In this document: piece after piece, positions 1-9,507 of the stretch
How the letters are laid out: every line of letters begins with the position of its first letter
How positions within the stretch are numbered: the stretch's first letter is position 1
NCBI GenBank assembly: GCA_930987725.1
Contig: CAKNKY010000004.1
Location: 1-64,000 of the forward strand
Direction: 5' to 3'
Source of the DNA: an uncultured Anaeromassilibacillus sp.
GTDB lineage: Bacteria > Bacillota > Clostridia > Oscillospirales > Acutalibacteraceae
Length of the DNA: 64,000 nt
The notes under the pieces: generated by a model
Told to the model about the DNA's origin: nothing
Databases searched by the model: none
The model's input: only the letters and a program-made list of their open reading frames with translations
Made by a program: the position numbers and the translations under genes

Positions 1-147
1 TCTGATGCCGTCTGATTTCAAGCAAAAGTTGTAGAAAAGTTGTAGTTGTAAGCCCCTTTTACTACATCTTGTGCCGTCCTATTTCATCAGACACTATATA
101 TTGTGGAATTTTAGTCTAATGGCTTCATCGCGGAGAAAAGAGGCAGG

Positions 148-990
148 TTACGCCTGCCCGATTTTCTCCTGCAGGAATTTCACAATGTCATCGTAGTATT
201 CCTGGCCCTCGAAGAAGCCGTGGCCCTGGCCGGGCACGGTGATGAGCCTCGCGTCATAGCCCGCGTCCTCCAGCAGCTTTTCAAAGCGCACGGACTGATC
301 GTAGTCCACGAGCATGTCCGCGTCGCCGTGCATGAGCAGGAAGGCAGCGGTGCCGCCCGGCTTCACATAGGAGACGGGGCTGATGCGGCGCACGGCCTCC
401 GGGTTCTCAGAGGGCTTGCAGCCGAGCAGCTTCGCCACGGAGCTGTCGTCTGCGCTGTCCTTCCCGGCGAGGGAGAGCGTGAAGTCGGCGGGGCAGTACC
501 ACAGCACGGCGGCCTGCACGGGGGCGTCCGCCCTGTTGTTGTAGTTGAGCGCCGCCATGGCCGCAATGTGTGCGCCGGCCGATTCGCCCCACACGGCGAT
601 GTGGTTCGGATCAATGCCGAAGCGGTCAGCGTTTTCGCGCAGGTAAGCGATCGCCATCTGGCAGTCGTCCACGCAGGCGGGGAAGGGGGCGTTCTGGGCC
701 AGGCGGTACTCAATGCAGGCAATAAAGAAGCCTGCCTGCGCGAGATCCGCCACGCAGCGCTCCGGCCGGTAGGTGGTCGTCAGGTACTCGTCCGTCCAGC
801 CGCCGCCGTGAATCCACACGACGACCGGCCGGTTTGTGAGGCCGTCCTTGTAGATGCACTCCATGTACTGGCGGGGGTGATCCTTGCCGTACTGCACGCG
901 CGGCAGGTAATGCAGCCCTTCTCCCACGAAGTCAACGCGGGGCAGGCTGCACAGCGGATCATAGGGCGAGGGTTCTCTCTTTTGTTCCAT
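148..990 (-). CDS. alpha/beta hydrolase (carboxylesterase/lipase family)
   Basis: HGGGW oxyanion motif, GESAGAH nucleophile elbow, C-terminal HGDAD...HG motif; ATG at 990. Confidence 0.9.
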   Translation of the reverse strand: MEQKREPSPYDPLCSLPRVDFVGEGLHYLPRVQYGKDHPRQYMECIYKDGLTNRPVVVWIHGGGWTDEYLTTTYRPERCVADLAQAGFFIACIEYRLAQNAPFPACVDDCQMAIAYLRENADRFGIDPNHIAVWGESAGAHIAAMAALNYNNRADAPVQAAVLWYCPADFTLSLAGKDSADDSSVAKLLGCKPSENPEAVRRISPVSYVKPGGTAAFLLMHGDADMLVDYDQSVRFEKLLEDAGYDARLITVPGQGHGFFEGQEYYDDIVKFLQEKIGQA

Positions 991-1045
991 GCTTTACAAC
1001 TCCTTTTTCCTGAACGGTTCTATCAAAAAAGGGCTTTTGCCCTGT

Positions 1046-2053
1046 TCAGGCTTTGTCCGCCGCGGGCGATTCCCGATCGGCGCCGCAGATCTCGCGGAAA
1101 GAGGGCTTGAGCGCGCGGTAGACGTCGTTGCCGCCGTCATAACCGAAGCGCGACATCAGCGCCTTGTTGACCTCCTGCAGGCCGTTGGGGTAGGATTCCC
1201 GCACAATGCTGATGAGATCGCGCACGTCCTCCTGGCTCCGCAGGGATTCCGGCATTTTTCCCTGCACTTCACCTGCCAGCGCCGCCTCACGGTCCTGCGC
1301 GGCGTCCGTCTGTTCCTTGGGCTGTGATTTGCTGCGGCGTGCCGGCTTCCGGCGCGTCCGGGCGGTTTCCGGTTCCGCAGGCTGTGTGGCCTTTGCCTGC
1401 TGCACTTTGGTTTCCGGTTCGGCAGTTTCCGGCGCTGCTTTCAGAGCCTGTTTTTCCGGCTTTGCGGCCTTGAGCGCGGCCGCCTTCCGCTCGGGCGCTG
1501 CTTCGGCGCCGCGTTTTCCGGCTGCCTGTCTGGTCCTGCGGACCGGTTTTTCCTCCTGGCCGGAAGCCGGGGCAGCCGTCTTCTGCGCCGGTGCCTCCTG
1601 CAGACGGGCCGGAGCGGGCAAGGTGTCCGCGGCCGCGATCTCCGGCAGGCGGGCGGGGGCGTCTGCCTCCCGGGCGCGCAGCTCAATCACTTCGTGCACG
1701 GCGCAGCGGGCAATGTCCACCCCTTTTTCCTTCCAGAACTGGATGAGCGGGTCGTAGCCCGTGTCCTTCGATAGAATGACATACTGTGTCTTTGTGGAGG
1801 AGCGCAGCAGATAACCCAGATAGCTGGAAAGCTGGAAATCAAGCCCGTTGCGCCCCGTGTTGCAGGGGATCAGCTCCATCTGGCTGAGGTGGTTCATGAT
1901 CTGCTGCAGATCCCGGTAAGGAATGCCGGGAGAATTCACCGTGTAAAAGAGCAGAATCTCGTCGTTTCTGCCCATGAGCGGCAGCACCTCCGTCCAGGCA
2001 CTGCCGATGTTTTCCGTGTCAATCAAATATCTTATTTTTCTTGGCATGGCCAT
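1046..2053 (-). CDS. PIN/NYN-like domain protein with low-complexity Ala/Lys/Glu-rich linker and conserved C-terminal segment
   Basis: N-terminus 'KIRYLIDTENIGSAW...ILLFYT...LDFQLSSYLGYL...YVILSKDTGYDPLIQFW' has the acidic-residue layout of PIN-like nucleases. Confidence 0.7.
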   Translation of the reverse strand: MAMPRKIRYLIDTENIGSAWTEVLPLMGRNDEILLFYTVNSPGIPYRDLQQIMNHLSQMELIPCNTGRNGLDFQLSSYLGYLLRSSTKTQYVILSKDTGYDPLIQFWKEKGVDIARCAVHEVIELRAREADAPARLPEIAAADTLPAPARLQEAPAQKTAAPASGQEEKPVRRTRQAAGKRGAEAAPERKAAALKAAKPEKQALKAAPETAEPETKVQQAKATQPAEPETARTRRKPARRSKSQPKEQTDAAQDREAALAGEVQGKMPESLRSQEDVRDLISIVRESYPNGLQEVNKALMSRFGYDGGNDVYRALKPSFREICGADRESPAADKA

Positions 2054-2355
2054 TTTCTCCTTTCTCTTCCTCCCGCATGGCGGGAGGCGGCCCGTCTCTT
2101 TCAGCCTGTCTGTCCAAACCGTTCATATCAAGACCGCGCCGGCAACGCTCCGCCGCGCGGAAAAAGATCGCAACATTTGATCTTTTCTCATTATACTACG
2201 TTCCCGCCCGGAAAGGAAGAGGGGGAGGGAGCCTCCCTCCGCGCATTTGGGAAGGATCGGCGATCCGATTCCCTGGCAGGGGTAGATTTTTGGTCATTAT
2301 TTTGCTATACTTATTTTATTCCGGAGAAAAACAAGCGCAGCAAGGGGGTGCGGAT

Positions 2356-4035
2356 ATGATCACATTGAACGGAATCGGAGCCAGCCCCGGCACGGCGGAG
2401 GGCATGCTTCTCTGCTTCCGGCGGCGCGTGTTCGCGGGCCCGCCCCGGCCGGTGGGCACGGTCGAGCAGGAAAAGGAGCGCTTTCACACGGCTCTCCGCC
2501 AGGCAGACATTCAGCTCCAGCAGCTCTGCCGGGATACGGCTGCCGATGCGGACGAGGCGTGCGCACAGGTGTTCGAAATACACCGCATGATGCTTCAGGA
2601 TCAGGATTATCTCCAGTCCGTGGAGGAGCTCATTGAGCAGAAGGGAAAAGGCGTGGAATATGCCGTGGAGGAAACCTCCCGCATTTTTTCGAACGCCTTT
2701 CTCACCATGGAGTCGGCCACGATGCAGGCCCGCTCCGCCGATATTCAGGATGTTTCCTCCCGCCTGCTGCGGATTCTGCGCGGCGAGGAGGAAAAGCCGC
2801 TGAGCCTGCCCTTCCCCGTGATTCTCGCGGCGGACGACCTGCGCCCCAGCGAGACGGTGCAGCTCGACAAAAAGAAGCTGCTCGCCATCGTCACGTCGGA
2901 GGGCTCGCGCAACTCGCACACGGCCATTCTGGCGCGCACCATGGGCATTCCCGCCATCGTGCGGCTGGGGGACGTGTTCACCGCCGCCATGAACGGCAAG
3001 CGCGCCGCGGTGGACGGCAGCGCAGGCACGTTGTGGATCGATCCCACGGACGCGATCTATGAGATCATCCGGGCCAAGAGCTCGGATCTCGATGCGCGCC
3101 GCCAGCAGCTGCAGCAATACAAGGGCCTGCCCTCCGTGACGAAGGACGGCGTGAGCGTGCGCCTGATGGCGAACGTCGGCTCCGTGGAGGACTGCGAGGC
3201 CGCCATGGAGAACGATGCGGAGGGCGTGGGCCTGTTCCGCACGGAGTTCCAGTATCTGGGCGCTTCCGCTTACCCCGGCGAGGAGGAGCTGTTCCGCTGC
3301 TATCGCGCCGCCGTGGAGACGATGAAGGGCCGCCCCGTCACGTTCCGCACGCTGGACATCGGCGCGGACAAGCAGGCGCCCTATCTCTCCCTTCCGGAGG
3401 AGGCGAACCCCGCCATGGGCATCCGCGCCGTGCGGCTCTATCTGGCGAGGCGCGATCTCATGCGCACACAGCTGCGTGCGCTCTACCGTGCCTCTGTCTA
3501 CGGGCAGATGGCGATCATGATCCCCATGATCGATTCCGTGTGGGAGCTGCAGGAGGTGCGCGTCGCCGCGCGCCTCGCCTGCCGGGAGCTTGGGGCGGAG
3601 GGCATCCCCTTCAACCCGGATGTGCCGATCGGCACCATGATTGAAACGCCGGCCGCCGCCCTCATCAGCGATGAGCTGGCCAAAACGGCCGATTTCTTCA
3701 GCATCGGCACGAACGATCTCACGCAGTACACACTCGCGGCGGATCGCCAGAACGGCGCCGTCAGCCCGTTCTACGACGCGCGCCACTCGGCCGTGCTCCG
3801 CCTCATCCGCATGGCGGCGGAAAACGCGAAGGCCGCCGGCATCCCGGTGAGCGTGTGCGGCGATCTGGCGACCGATCTCACCATGACGGACTTCTTCCTC
3901 TCCTGCGGCGTCACGACGCTTTCCGTGCCGCCGAAGATGGTGCTGCCGCTCAGGGAACGGGTGCGCTCCCTCGTGATCGGCCGGCAGGAGGGACCGCTGC
4001 CGCCTCCGGGTGAAAGCAGGGAAGGAGGGGTCTGA
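2356..4035 (+). CDS. ptsI: phosphoenolpyruvate-protein phosphotransferase (PTS enzyme I)
   Basis: GSRNSHTAILARTMGIPAIV phospho-His signature, GIGASPGTAEG N-terminus, GTNDLTQYTLAADR and VCGDLA motifs; ORF track start 2041 is probably too far upstream, ATG at 2356 fits better. Confidence 0.93.
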   Translation: MITLNGIGASPGTAEGMLLCFRRRVFAGPPRPVGTVEQEKERFHTALRQADIQLQQLCRDTAADADEACAQVFEIHRMMLQDQDYLQSVEELIEQKGKGVEYAVEETSRIFSNAFLTMESATMQARSADIQDVSSRLLRILRGEEEKPLSLPFPVILAADDLRPSETVQLDKKKLLAIVTSEGSRNSHTAILARTMGIPAIVRLGDVFTAAMNGKRAAVDGSAGTLWIDPTDAIYEIIRAKSSDLDARRQQLQQYKGLPSVTKDGVSVRLMANVGSVEDCEAAMENDAEGVGLFRTEFQYLGASAYPGEEELFRCYRAAVETMKGRPVTFRTLDIGADKQAPYLSLPEEANPAMGIRAVRLYLARRDLMRTQLRALYRASVYGQMAIMIPMIDSVWELQEVRVAARLACRELGAEGIPFNPDVPIGTMIETPAAALISDELAKTADFFSIGTNDLTQYTLAADRQNGAVSPFYDARHSAVLRLIRMAAENAKAAGIPVSVCGDLATDLTMTDFFLSCGVTTLSVPPKMVLPLRERVRSLVIGRQEGPLPPPGESREGGV

Positions 4036-4038
4036 TCC

Positions 4039-4887
4039 GTGGAGAACCAGTTTATCCTTTTTTGGAACAAGGCGGGCGCATGGCTGCTCGGCTTTCTGCC
4101 GCGGCTTGTCGTCGCCGCCGTGATTTTCGGTGTGGGCTGGTGGCTTTCCTCCGTGGCGGTCAATCTCGTGCGCAAGGCCATCACCCGCGCGCGGGGGGAT
4201 GCCGGCGTCACCACGTTCCTCGCCTCACTGCTCAACATTCTGCTCAAGGCGATCATCGCCATCATGGCGATCGCCCAGCTCGGCATCGACGTCACGTCCC
4301 TCATTGCCGCTCTCGGCACGGCGGGCGTGGCCGTGGTGCTGGCCATGAAGGACAGCATGAGCAATGTGGCGAGCGGCGCGCAGATTGTGCTCACGGCACC
4401 CTTCCATGTGGGGGATTATCTCTCCGTTCCCTCTGAAGAGGCCGAGGGCACGGTGGAGCGCATCGAAATGATGTTCACCACGTTGCGCACCTTCGACAAC
4501 AAGGAGATTGTCATCCCCAATTCCCGGCTCATGCAGAGCACCATCATCAATTTTACGGCGATGAAAACGCGCCGCCTTGATCTCACGTATTCCGTGTCCT
4601 ACAGCGCGGATCTGCTCGCGGTGAAAGCGCTGCTCATGCGTTTGTGTGAGGAGGAGCCCCGGATTCAAAAGGACCCGGCCCCGCTCGTGGCCGTGGGGGA
4701 GCACGGGGCGAGCGCCGTGTCCATCGTGGTGCGCGTGTGGTGTGAAATCGGGGATTACTGGGACGTATACTACGCCATGCAGGAGCGTGTCAAGCTTGCT
4801 TTTGACGAGGCGGGCATTCAGATTCCCTTCCCGCAGCTCGACGTCCATTTCCCGGAAGGAAACGGCGGCCCGGGCGCGCTGAAATGA
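4039..4887 (+). CDS. MscS-family mechanosensitive channel
   Basis: N-terminal TM helices, 'GTAGVAVVLAMKDSMSNVASGAQI' pore helix and beta-domain; GTG start. Confidence 0.93.
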   Translation: MENQFILFWNKAGAWLLGFLPRLVVAAVIFGVGWWLSSVAVNLVRKAITRARGDAGVTTFLASLLNILLKAIIAIMAIAQLGIDVTSLIAALGTAGVAVVLAMKDSMSNVASGAQIVLTAPFHVGDYLSVPSEEAEGTVERIEMMFTTLRTFDNKEIVIPNSRLMQSTIINFTAMKTRRLDLTYSVSYSADLLAVKALLMRLCEEEPRIQKDPAPLVAVGEHGASAVSIVVRVWCEIGDYWDVYYAMQERVKLAFDEAGIQIPFPQLDVHFPEGNGGPGALK

Positions 4888-4902
4888 AAGGAGAAACAGA
4901 GC

Positions 4903-7227
4903 ATGAACATGGAAACGATCAACAGACACTGGAAGTTCCATTATGGCGACGTGCCGCCCGCTTTCCAGAAGGATTTCCCGGATGCGGACTGGCAGACGGT
5001 GAGCGTGCCGCACGACTGGTCCGTGACGATGCCGTTTGACCGGAATTGCTCGAGCGGCACGGGCTACCTGCCCGGCGGCACAGCATGGTACCGCAAGCAT
5101 TTCACGCTGCCCGCGCAGGCGGAAGGCGGACGCGTCCGCCTCGTGTTCGACGGCATCTACAAGAATGCCCGGATCTGGGTGAACAGCTATTACCTTGGCA
5201 TGTGGCCGTACGGCTACTCTGAGATCTGCCTTGATATCACCGATTTCGCCTGCTTCGGCGAGACGGAAAACGTCGTGTCCGTGCGCGTGGAGCGCGAGGA
5301 TCTGGCCGATTCCCGCTGGTTCACCGGCTGCGGCATTTACCGCAAGGTCACGGTGGAGACGGCGCCGTCCGTCTGCTTCGCGCACCACGGCGTGTTCTTT
5401 GCCACCCGCAGCGTGTCGGACGGCGCGGCGGAGGTTGTTGTTTCCGCCGAGGTGGAAAACCACACCGGTGAGAGTGTGACCGTGCCGGTGCATCATGAGC
5501 TGATCGGCCCGGACGGCGCTTCGGCCCTTTCTCTCGAGGGCGCGGCCGAGCTGGCCCCCGGCGAGACGAAGACGGTGGTGCTTTCCGGCTCTGTTTCCAA
5601 CCCCGCGCTGTGGAGCGACAAAACGCCTGTGCTGTACCGCCTTGTCTCCACTGCGGCGGATGACCGGCAGGAGACGGCCGTCGGCGTGCGCAGCTTCCGC
5701 TTTGACCCCGACGAGGGCTTCTTCTGCAACGGCGAAAACAAGAAGCTCAAGGGCGTGTGCGTCCACCACGACGCCGGCACGCTGGGCGCGGCCGTGTACC
5801 GCAAGACGTGGGCGCGCCGCCTGCGCAAGTTCAAGGACATGGGCTGCAACGCCATCCGCATGAGCCACAATCCCATGATGCCGGAGCTCTATGATCTCTG
5901 CGACGAGATGGGCTTTTACGTGATCGACGAGGCGTTCGACGAGTGGGAGGGCTGCAAGAACAAGTGGTCCACCGGCCACAACGTCTATCCCCCGAAGCAT
6001 TACGGCTATTCCGAGTATTTCCCCCAATGGCATGAGCATGACCTCAAGACGATGATCCGCCGCGACCGCAACCACCCCTGCGTCATGATGTGGAGCATCG
6101 GCAATGAGATCGACTACCCGAACGATCCCTACTGCCATCCGAGCTTCACCACCATGACGGGCAACAACGATGCGAACAAGCCCGCCCAGGAGCGCATGTA
6201 CAACCCCGCGAAGCCGAACATGGAGCGGCTCACAAAACTGGCCGCCATGCTGGCGGACGAGGCCCGCGAGGAGGACGCGACGCGCCCGATCACGGCGGCC
6301 GTCGCCTTCCCGGAGCTCTCCACCTATCTGGGCTACATCGACTGCATGGATGTGGTTGGCTATAACTACAAGGAAGAGTTCTATGAGCGCGATCACGCCC
6401 GCTTCCCGCAGAAGCCGTTCTTCGGCAGCGAAAACAGCTACACGCTCGAGGCCTGGAAGGCAGTGCGCGACAGCAAAAACATCTTTGGCCAGTTTATCTG
6501 GACGGGCGCCGACTTCTTCGGCGAAACGGTCGTCTGGCCGATGCACGGTTCCTCTGCCGGCCACATCACCACGGCCGGCTTCGAGAAACCACAGTTTTAT
6601 TTCCGCCGCGGCCTCTGGGCCGAGGGCGAAACGGCCGGCCTTGTGACGGCCCGCGCTCCCGCAAAGGAAAAGGAGCAGTATGAATTCTTCAGAAGCTGGA
6701 ACTATGTGCCGGGTGAACCCGTCGAGATCCGCTGCTATTCGAGCGCCGGTGCGCCGCGCGTCACGCTCAACGGCCGCGAGCTGCCCATGGAGGACTGCAC
6801 CTCCGATCTCGGCGCCTACCGCTGCGAAATCCCGTTTGAAGCGGGAGAACTGCGCGCCGTCGTGGGCAGGGCGGAGGACGTGCTCTGCACGACAGGCGCT
6901 CCCGTGGCGCTCCGCCTCACGGTGGTGGACGATCTCTGCGCCGGCGGCGACGTCTGCCAGGTGGAAGTGGAGGTCGTGGACGGCGAAGGCCGCCTCGTGC
7001 CGGATGCCGGCGACCGCCTCCACATTGTCGTGGAGGGCGCGGCCGAGCTGATCGCGGCGGACAACGGCGATCTCTATGATCCCACCGATTGCCAGTCGCC
7101 CGTGCGCCGTGCGCACCAGGGCCGGATGCTTCTCACCATCCGCAGCCTGGACGAGCCCGGCGCCGCCACGGTGACGGTTTCCGCCGAAAGCCTGCGCCCG
7201 CAGGCCGTCACCATCGAAGTGAAATAA
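4903..7227 (+). CDS. glycoside hydrolase family 2 protein (beta-galactosidase/glucuronidase type)
   Basis: WQTVSVPHDW sugar-binding domain, 'AIRMSHNP', 'MMWSIGNEID' catalytic region; 775 aa. Confidence 0.93.
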   Translation: MNMETINRHWKFHYGDVPPAFQKDFPDADWQTVSVPHDWSVTMPFDRNCSSGTGYLPGGTAWYRKHFTLPAQAEGGRVRLVFDGIYKNARIWVNSYYLGMWPYGYSEICLDITDFACFGETENVVSVRVEREDLADSRWFTGCGIYRKVTVETAPSVCFAHHGVFFATRSVSDGAAEVVVSAEVENHTGESVTVPVHHELIGPDGASALSLEGAAELAPGETKTVVLSGSVSNPALWSDKTPVLYRLVSTAADDRQETAVGVRSFRFDPDEGFFCNGENKKLKGVCVHHDAGTLGAAVYRKTWARRLRKFKDMGCNAIRMSHNPMMPELYDLCDEMGFYVIDEAFDEWEGCKNKWSTGHNVYPPKHYGYSEYFPQWHEHDLKTMIRRDRNHPCVMMWSIGNEIDYPNDPYCHPSFTTMTGNNDANKPAQERMYNPAKPNMERLTKLAAMLADEAREEDATRPITAAVAFPELSTYLGYIDCMDVVGYNYKEEFYERDHARFPQKPFFGSENSYTLEAWKAVRDSKNIFGQFIWTGADFFGETVVWPMHGSSAGHITTAGFEKPQFYFRRGLWAEGETAGLVTARAPAKEKEQYEFFRSWNYVPGEPVEIRCYSSAGAPRVTLNGRELPMEDCTSDLGAYRCEIPFEAGELRAVVGRAEDVLCTTGAPVALRLTVVDDLCAGGDVCQVEVEVVDGEGRLVPDAGDRLHIVVEGAAELIAADNGDLYDPTDCQSPVRRAHQGRMLLTIRSLDEPGAATVTVSAESLRPQAVTIEVK

Positions 7228-7263
7228 GCGCCGCTCCGCCCCTTGGGCGCGGCGGCGCAGAAA

Positions 7264-7306
7264 AAGAGGAGCTCTCCGCCCGGCGCGGGGAGCTCCTCTT
7301 CGTTTG
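7264..7306. terminator. bidirectional intrinsic terminator between convergent GH2 and lacI-family genes
   Basis: 11-bp stem AAGAGGAGCTC/GAGCTCCTCTT with inner CCGC/GCGG stem, T-rich on one flank and A-rich on the other. Confidence 0.75.
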
Positions 7307-7340
7307 TTTGAAAGAGCATTTGCTTTTTGCCGGCGGCATC

Positions 7341-8348
7341 TCACAGCGTGAGCTGGCGCACGCTTTTGCCCTCCTGAATGGAGGTGGAAAGCGTCAGGGT
7401 GAGCGGCGTGCGGTTCTCGCCCGAAAGCTGATCCAGCATGAGCCGCGCCGCCTGCAGCCCGATCTCCTCGAGCGGCTGGCTCACGATGGTGAGCGGCGGG
7501 TTTGCCACGCGCGAGAGATCGAGGTTGTCGAAGCCGATGATTGAGAGCTCCTCCGGGATGCGCACGCCGCGTTCGTTCAGCGCAATCAGCGCGCCGAGCG
7601 TCATCTCGTAGTTTGTCACAAACACGGCCGTCATGTCTTTGTTTTCTTCCAGCAGGCGGCAGATCTGCCGGTATCCGCCCTGCACGGTGTAGTCGCTGTA
7701 GGCGATGAGATTTTCGCACGGCGCCACGCCGTATTCCTCGAGCGCTTCCCGGTAGCCCTTGAGGCGCAGCTGCGAGGTGAAGATGTCCGTCGGCCCCACG
7801 ATGATGCCGATCTGCCTGTGTCCTGCCTCGAGCAGGCGGCGCGCGGCAGTGCGGGCAGCGCCCTCGTTGTCGCTCAGCACGCAGCTCACCCGGCCTGCGA
7901 GCAGGGGCAGCGGGCGGTCGAGCAGGAGCACCGGCAGCTCCTTTTCCAGCGCCGGTTCCAGGTGGGCGCCGGCGCCGATCGGCATGTTGATCAGTCCGTC
8001 CACCCGCTTTTCCAGGAGGAAGCGCACGGCGCGGCACTCGCGCTCCGGGTCGGAGCGGCAGTCGCACACCATCACGCTGTAGCCCTTCTCCTGCAGCACG
8101 CCCTCCATCACGGAAATGATCTGCGTGATGAACAGGTTGCTCAGCTCCGGGATGACAACGCCCACGGTGCGGCTCCTGTTCGATTTGAGTCCGCGCGCGT
8201 ACTCGTTCACATGGTAATCCAGCTTGCGGATGGCCTGCTCAATCGCCTGGCGGTTTTTTTCACGCAGCGAGCCGCCGTTGAGATACTTCGAGATCGTTGC
8301 GAGGCTGAGCCCCGTTTCCCGCGCAATGTCCTTGATGGTGGATGCCAT
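7341..8348 (-). CDS. LacI-family transcriptional regulator
   Basis: N-terminal HTH 'TIKDIARETGLSLATISKYLNGG', periplasmic-binding-like C-terminal domain. Confidence 0.95.
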   Translation of the reverse strand: MASTIKDIARETGLSLATISKYLNGGSLREKNRQAIEQAIRKLDYHVNEYARGLKSNRSRTVGVVIPELSNLFITQIISVMEGVLQEKGYSVMVCDCRSDPERECRAVRFLLEKRVDGLINMPIGAGAHLEPALEKELPVLLLDRPLPLLAGRVSCVLSDNEGAARTAARRLLEAGHRQIGIIVGPTDIFTSQLRLKGYREALEEYGVAPCENLIAYSDYTVQGGYRQICRLLEENKDMTAVFVTNYEMTLGALIALNERGVRIPEELSIIGFDNLDLSRVANPPLTIVSQPLEEIGLQAARLMLDQLSGENRTPLTLTLSTSIQEGKSVRQLTL

Positions 8349-8371
8349 GCGGTTTCCTCCCTTTCAAAAAA

Positions 8372-8383
8372 TAAAACGTTTTA
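8372..8383. promoter_or_regulatory. candidate LacI-family operator (autoregulatory)
   Basis: perfect 12-bp palindrome TAAAACGTTTTA just upstream of the lacI-family start. Confidence 0.6.
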
Positions 8384-8530
8384 CATATTCCTTAGCATAG
8401 CACAACGCGGGCTTTCTGTCAACGCGAAAGGGGACGGCGCGGCGCTCTGTGAAAAAAGCAGGGGGCAGACAAACCTTTTTTCTCGTTTCCCATGCGGCAA
8501 ACGGGCCGCGTATTTTTCCCGCGGCGGCTC

Positions 8531-8581
8531 TTGACAAGCCGTGGGGAATATGATACTTTTTATAAAGTGAAACGTTTACTT
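8531..8581 (+). promoter_or_regulatory. candidate promoter (TTGACA -35) with downstream AAACGTTT operator for the catabolic operon
   Basis: TTGACA at 8531-8536, T-rich -10 region around 8552-8559, palindromic core AAACGTTT at 8570-8577 shared with the lacI upstream site. Confidence 0.5.
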
Positions 8582-8651
8582 TTTATCTGCTCCGTTACGC
8601 CGTATGGCAAGCGGCGGGCGGTCCGACGCTTTTTGACTGGAGAGTGAAACT

Positions 8652-9500
8652 ATGCCGCTCACGACAACAAGAAAGATGCTTCTGGATGCGCAGGCCGGCC
8701 ATTATGCAGTCGGCGCGTTCAATGTGGAAAACATGGAGATGGCCCAGGCCATCATCGGCGCTGCAGAGGAACTGCGCGCCCCCGTCATCCTGCAGACGAC
8801 GCCCTCCACCGTGCGCTACGCCGGGACGGGCCTCTACTGCGCCATGGTGGCCGAGCTCGCCCGCGAGGCTTCCGTGCCGGTGGCGATGCACCTCGATCAC
8901 GGCGACAGCTTTGAGCTGTGCGTGCGCGCCCTGCGCGACGGTTACACCAGCATCATGATCGACGGCAGCAAGCTGCCGCTGCAGGAGAACATTGCGCTCA
9001 CAAAGCGCGTGGCCGACATGTGCAATGCCGCCGGTGTGCCGGTGGAGGGCGAGATCGGCCGCGTGGGCGGCAAGGAAGATGACCTGGAAGTCGAGAACGC
9101 CGGGTACACCATCCCGGAGGAAGCCGTCCGGTTTGAAAAGGAGAGCGGCCTGTTCAGCATGGCTGTCGGCGTGGGAACGGCCCACGGCTTCTATAAGGAG
9201 AAGCCGCAGCTCAACAAGGACCTGATCGTCACGCTGCGCGGCATGCTCGCCTCCCCCATGGTGCTGCACGGCGCTTCCGGCCTTTCCGATGACGACGTGC
9301 GCGACTGCATCGCCCGCGGCATCTGCAAGGTGAACTTTGCCACGGAGCTGCGCGCCGCCTACACGGAGGGCGTCAAGGAGGTCCTGCGAGAAACCCCGAA
9401 TGTGTTTGACCCGAAGGCATATGGCCGCGAAGCCCGCCGCCGCGTGACGGAGCTGGTGAAGAGCCGCATGCTCGTGTGCGGCTGCGACGGAAAGGCGTGA
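8652..9500 (+). CDS. class II ketose-bisphosphate aldolase (fructose/tagatose-bisphosphate aldolase family)
   Basis: 'AVGAFNVENMEMAQAI', 'MHLDHG', 'GEIGRVGGKED', 'HGASGLSDDDV' motifs. Confidence 0.93.
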   Translation: MPLTTTRKMLLDAQAGHYAVGAFNVENMEMAQAIIGAAEELRAPVILQTTPSTVRYAGTGLYCAMVAELAREASVPVAMHLDHGDSFELCVRALRDGYTSIMIDGSKLPLQENIALTKRVADMCNAAGVPVEGEIGRVGGKEDDLEVENAGYTIPEEAVRFEKESGLFSMAVGVGTAHGFYKEKPQLNKDLIVTLRGMLASPMVLHGASGLSDDDVRDCIARGICKVNFATELRAAYTEGVKEVLRETPNVFDPKAYGREARRRVTELVKSRMLVCGCDGKA

Positions 9501-9507
9501 GTGGTCC

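Noticed and set aside
4-92. Imperfect direct repeat TGCCGTCTGATTTCA / TGCCGTCCTATTTCA and inverted TCTGATG/CATCAGA at the left edge, possible attachment site
   Set aside because: At the window boundary with no integrase or tRNA gene visible; too short to support an att-site claim.
4225-8067. 1280-aa minus-strand ORF in the track
   Set aside because: Antisense to mscS, GH2 and part of the LacI gene; composition (His/Arg/Ala-rich, no domains) is typical of spurious ORFs in high-GC genomes.
8566-8581. Catabolite-responsive element (cre) at AAGTGAAACGTTTACTT
   Set aside because: Spacing does not fit the 14-bp TGWNANCGNTNWCA cre consensus; a LacI-family operator for the adjacent regulator is simpler.
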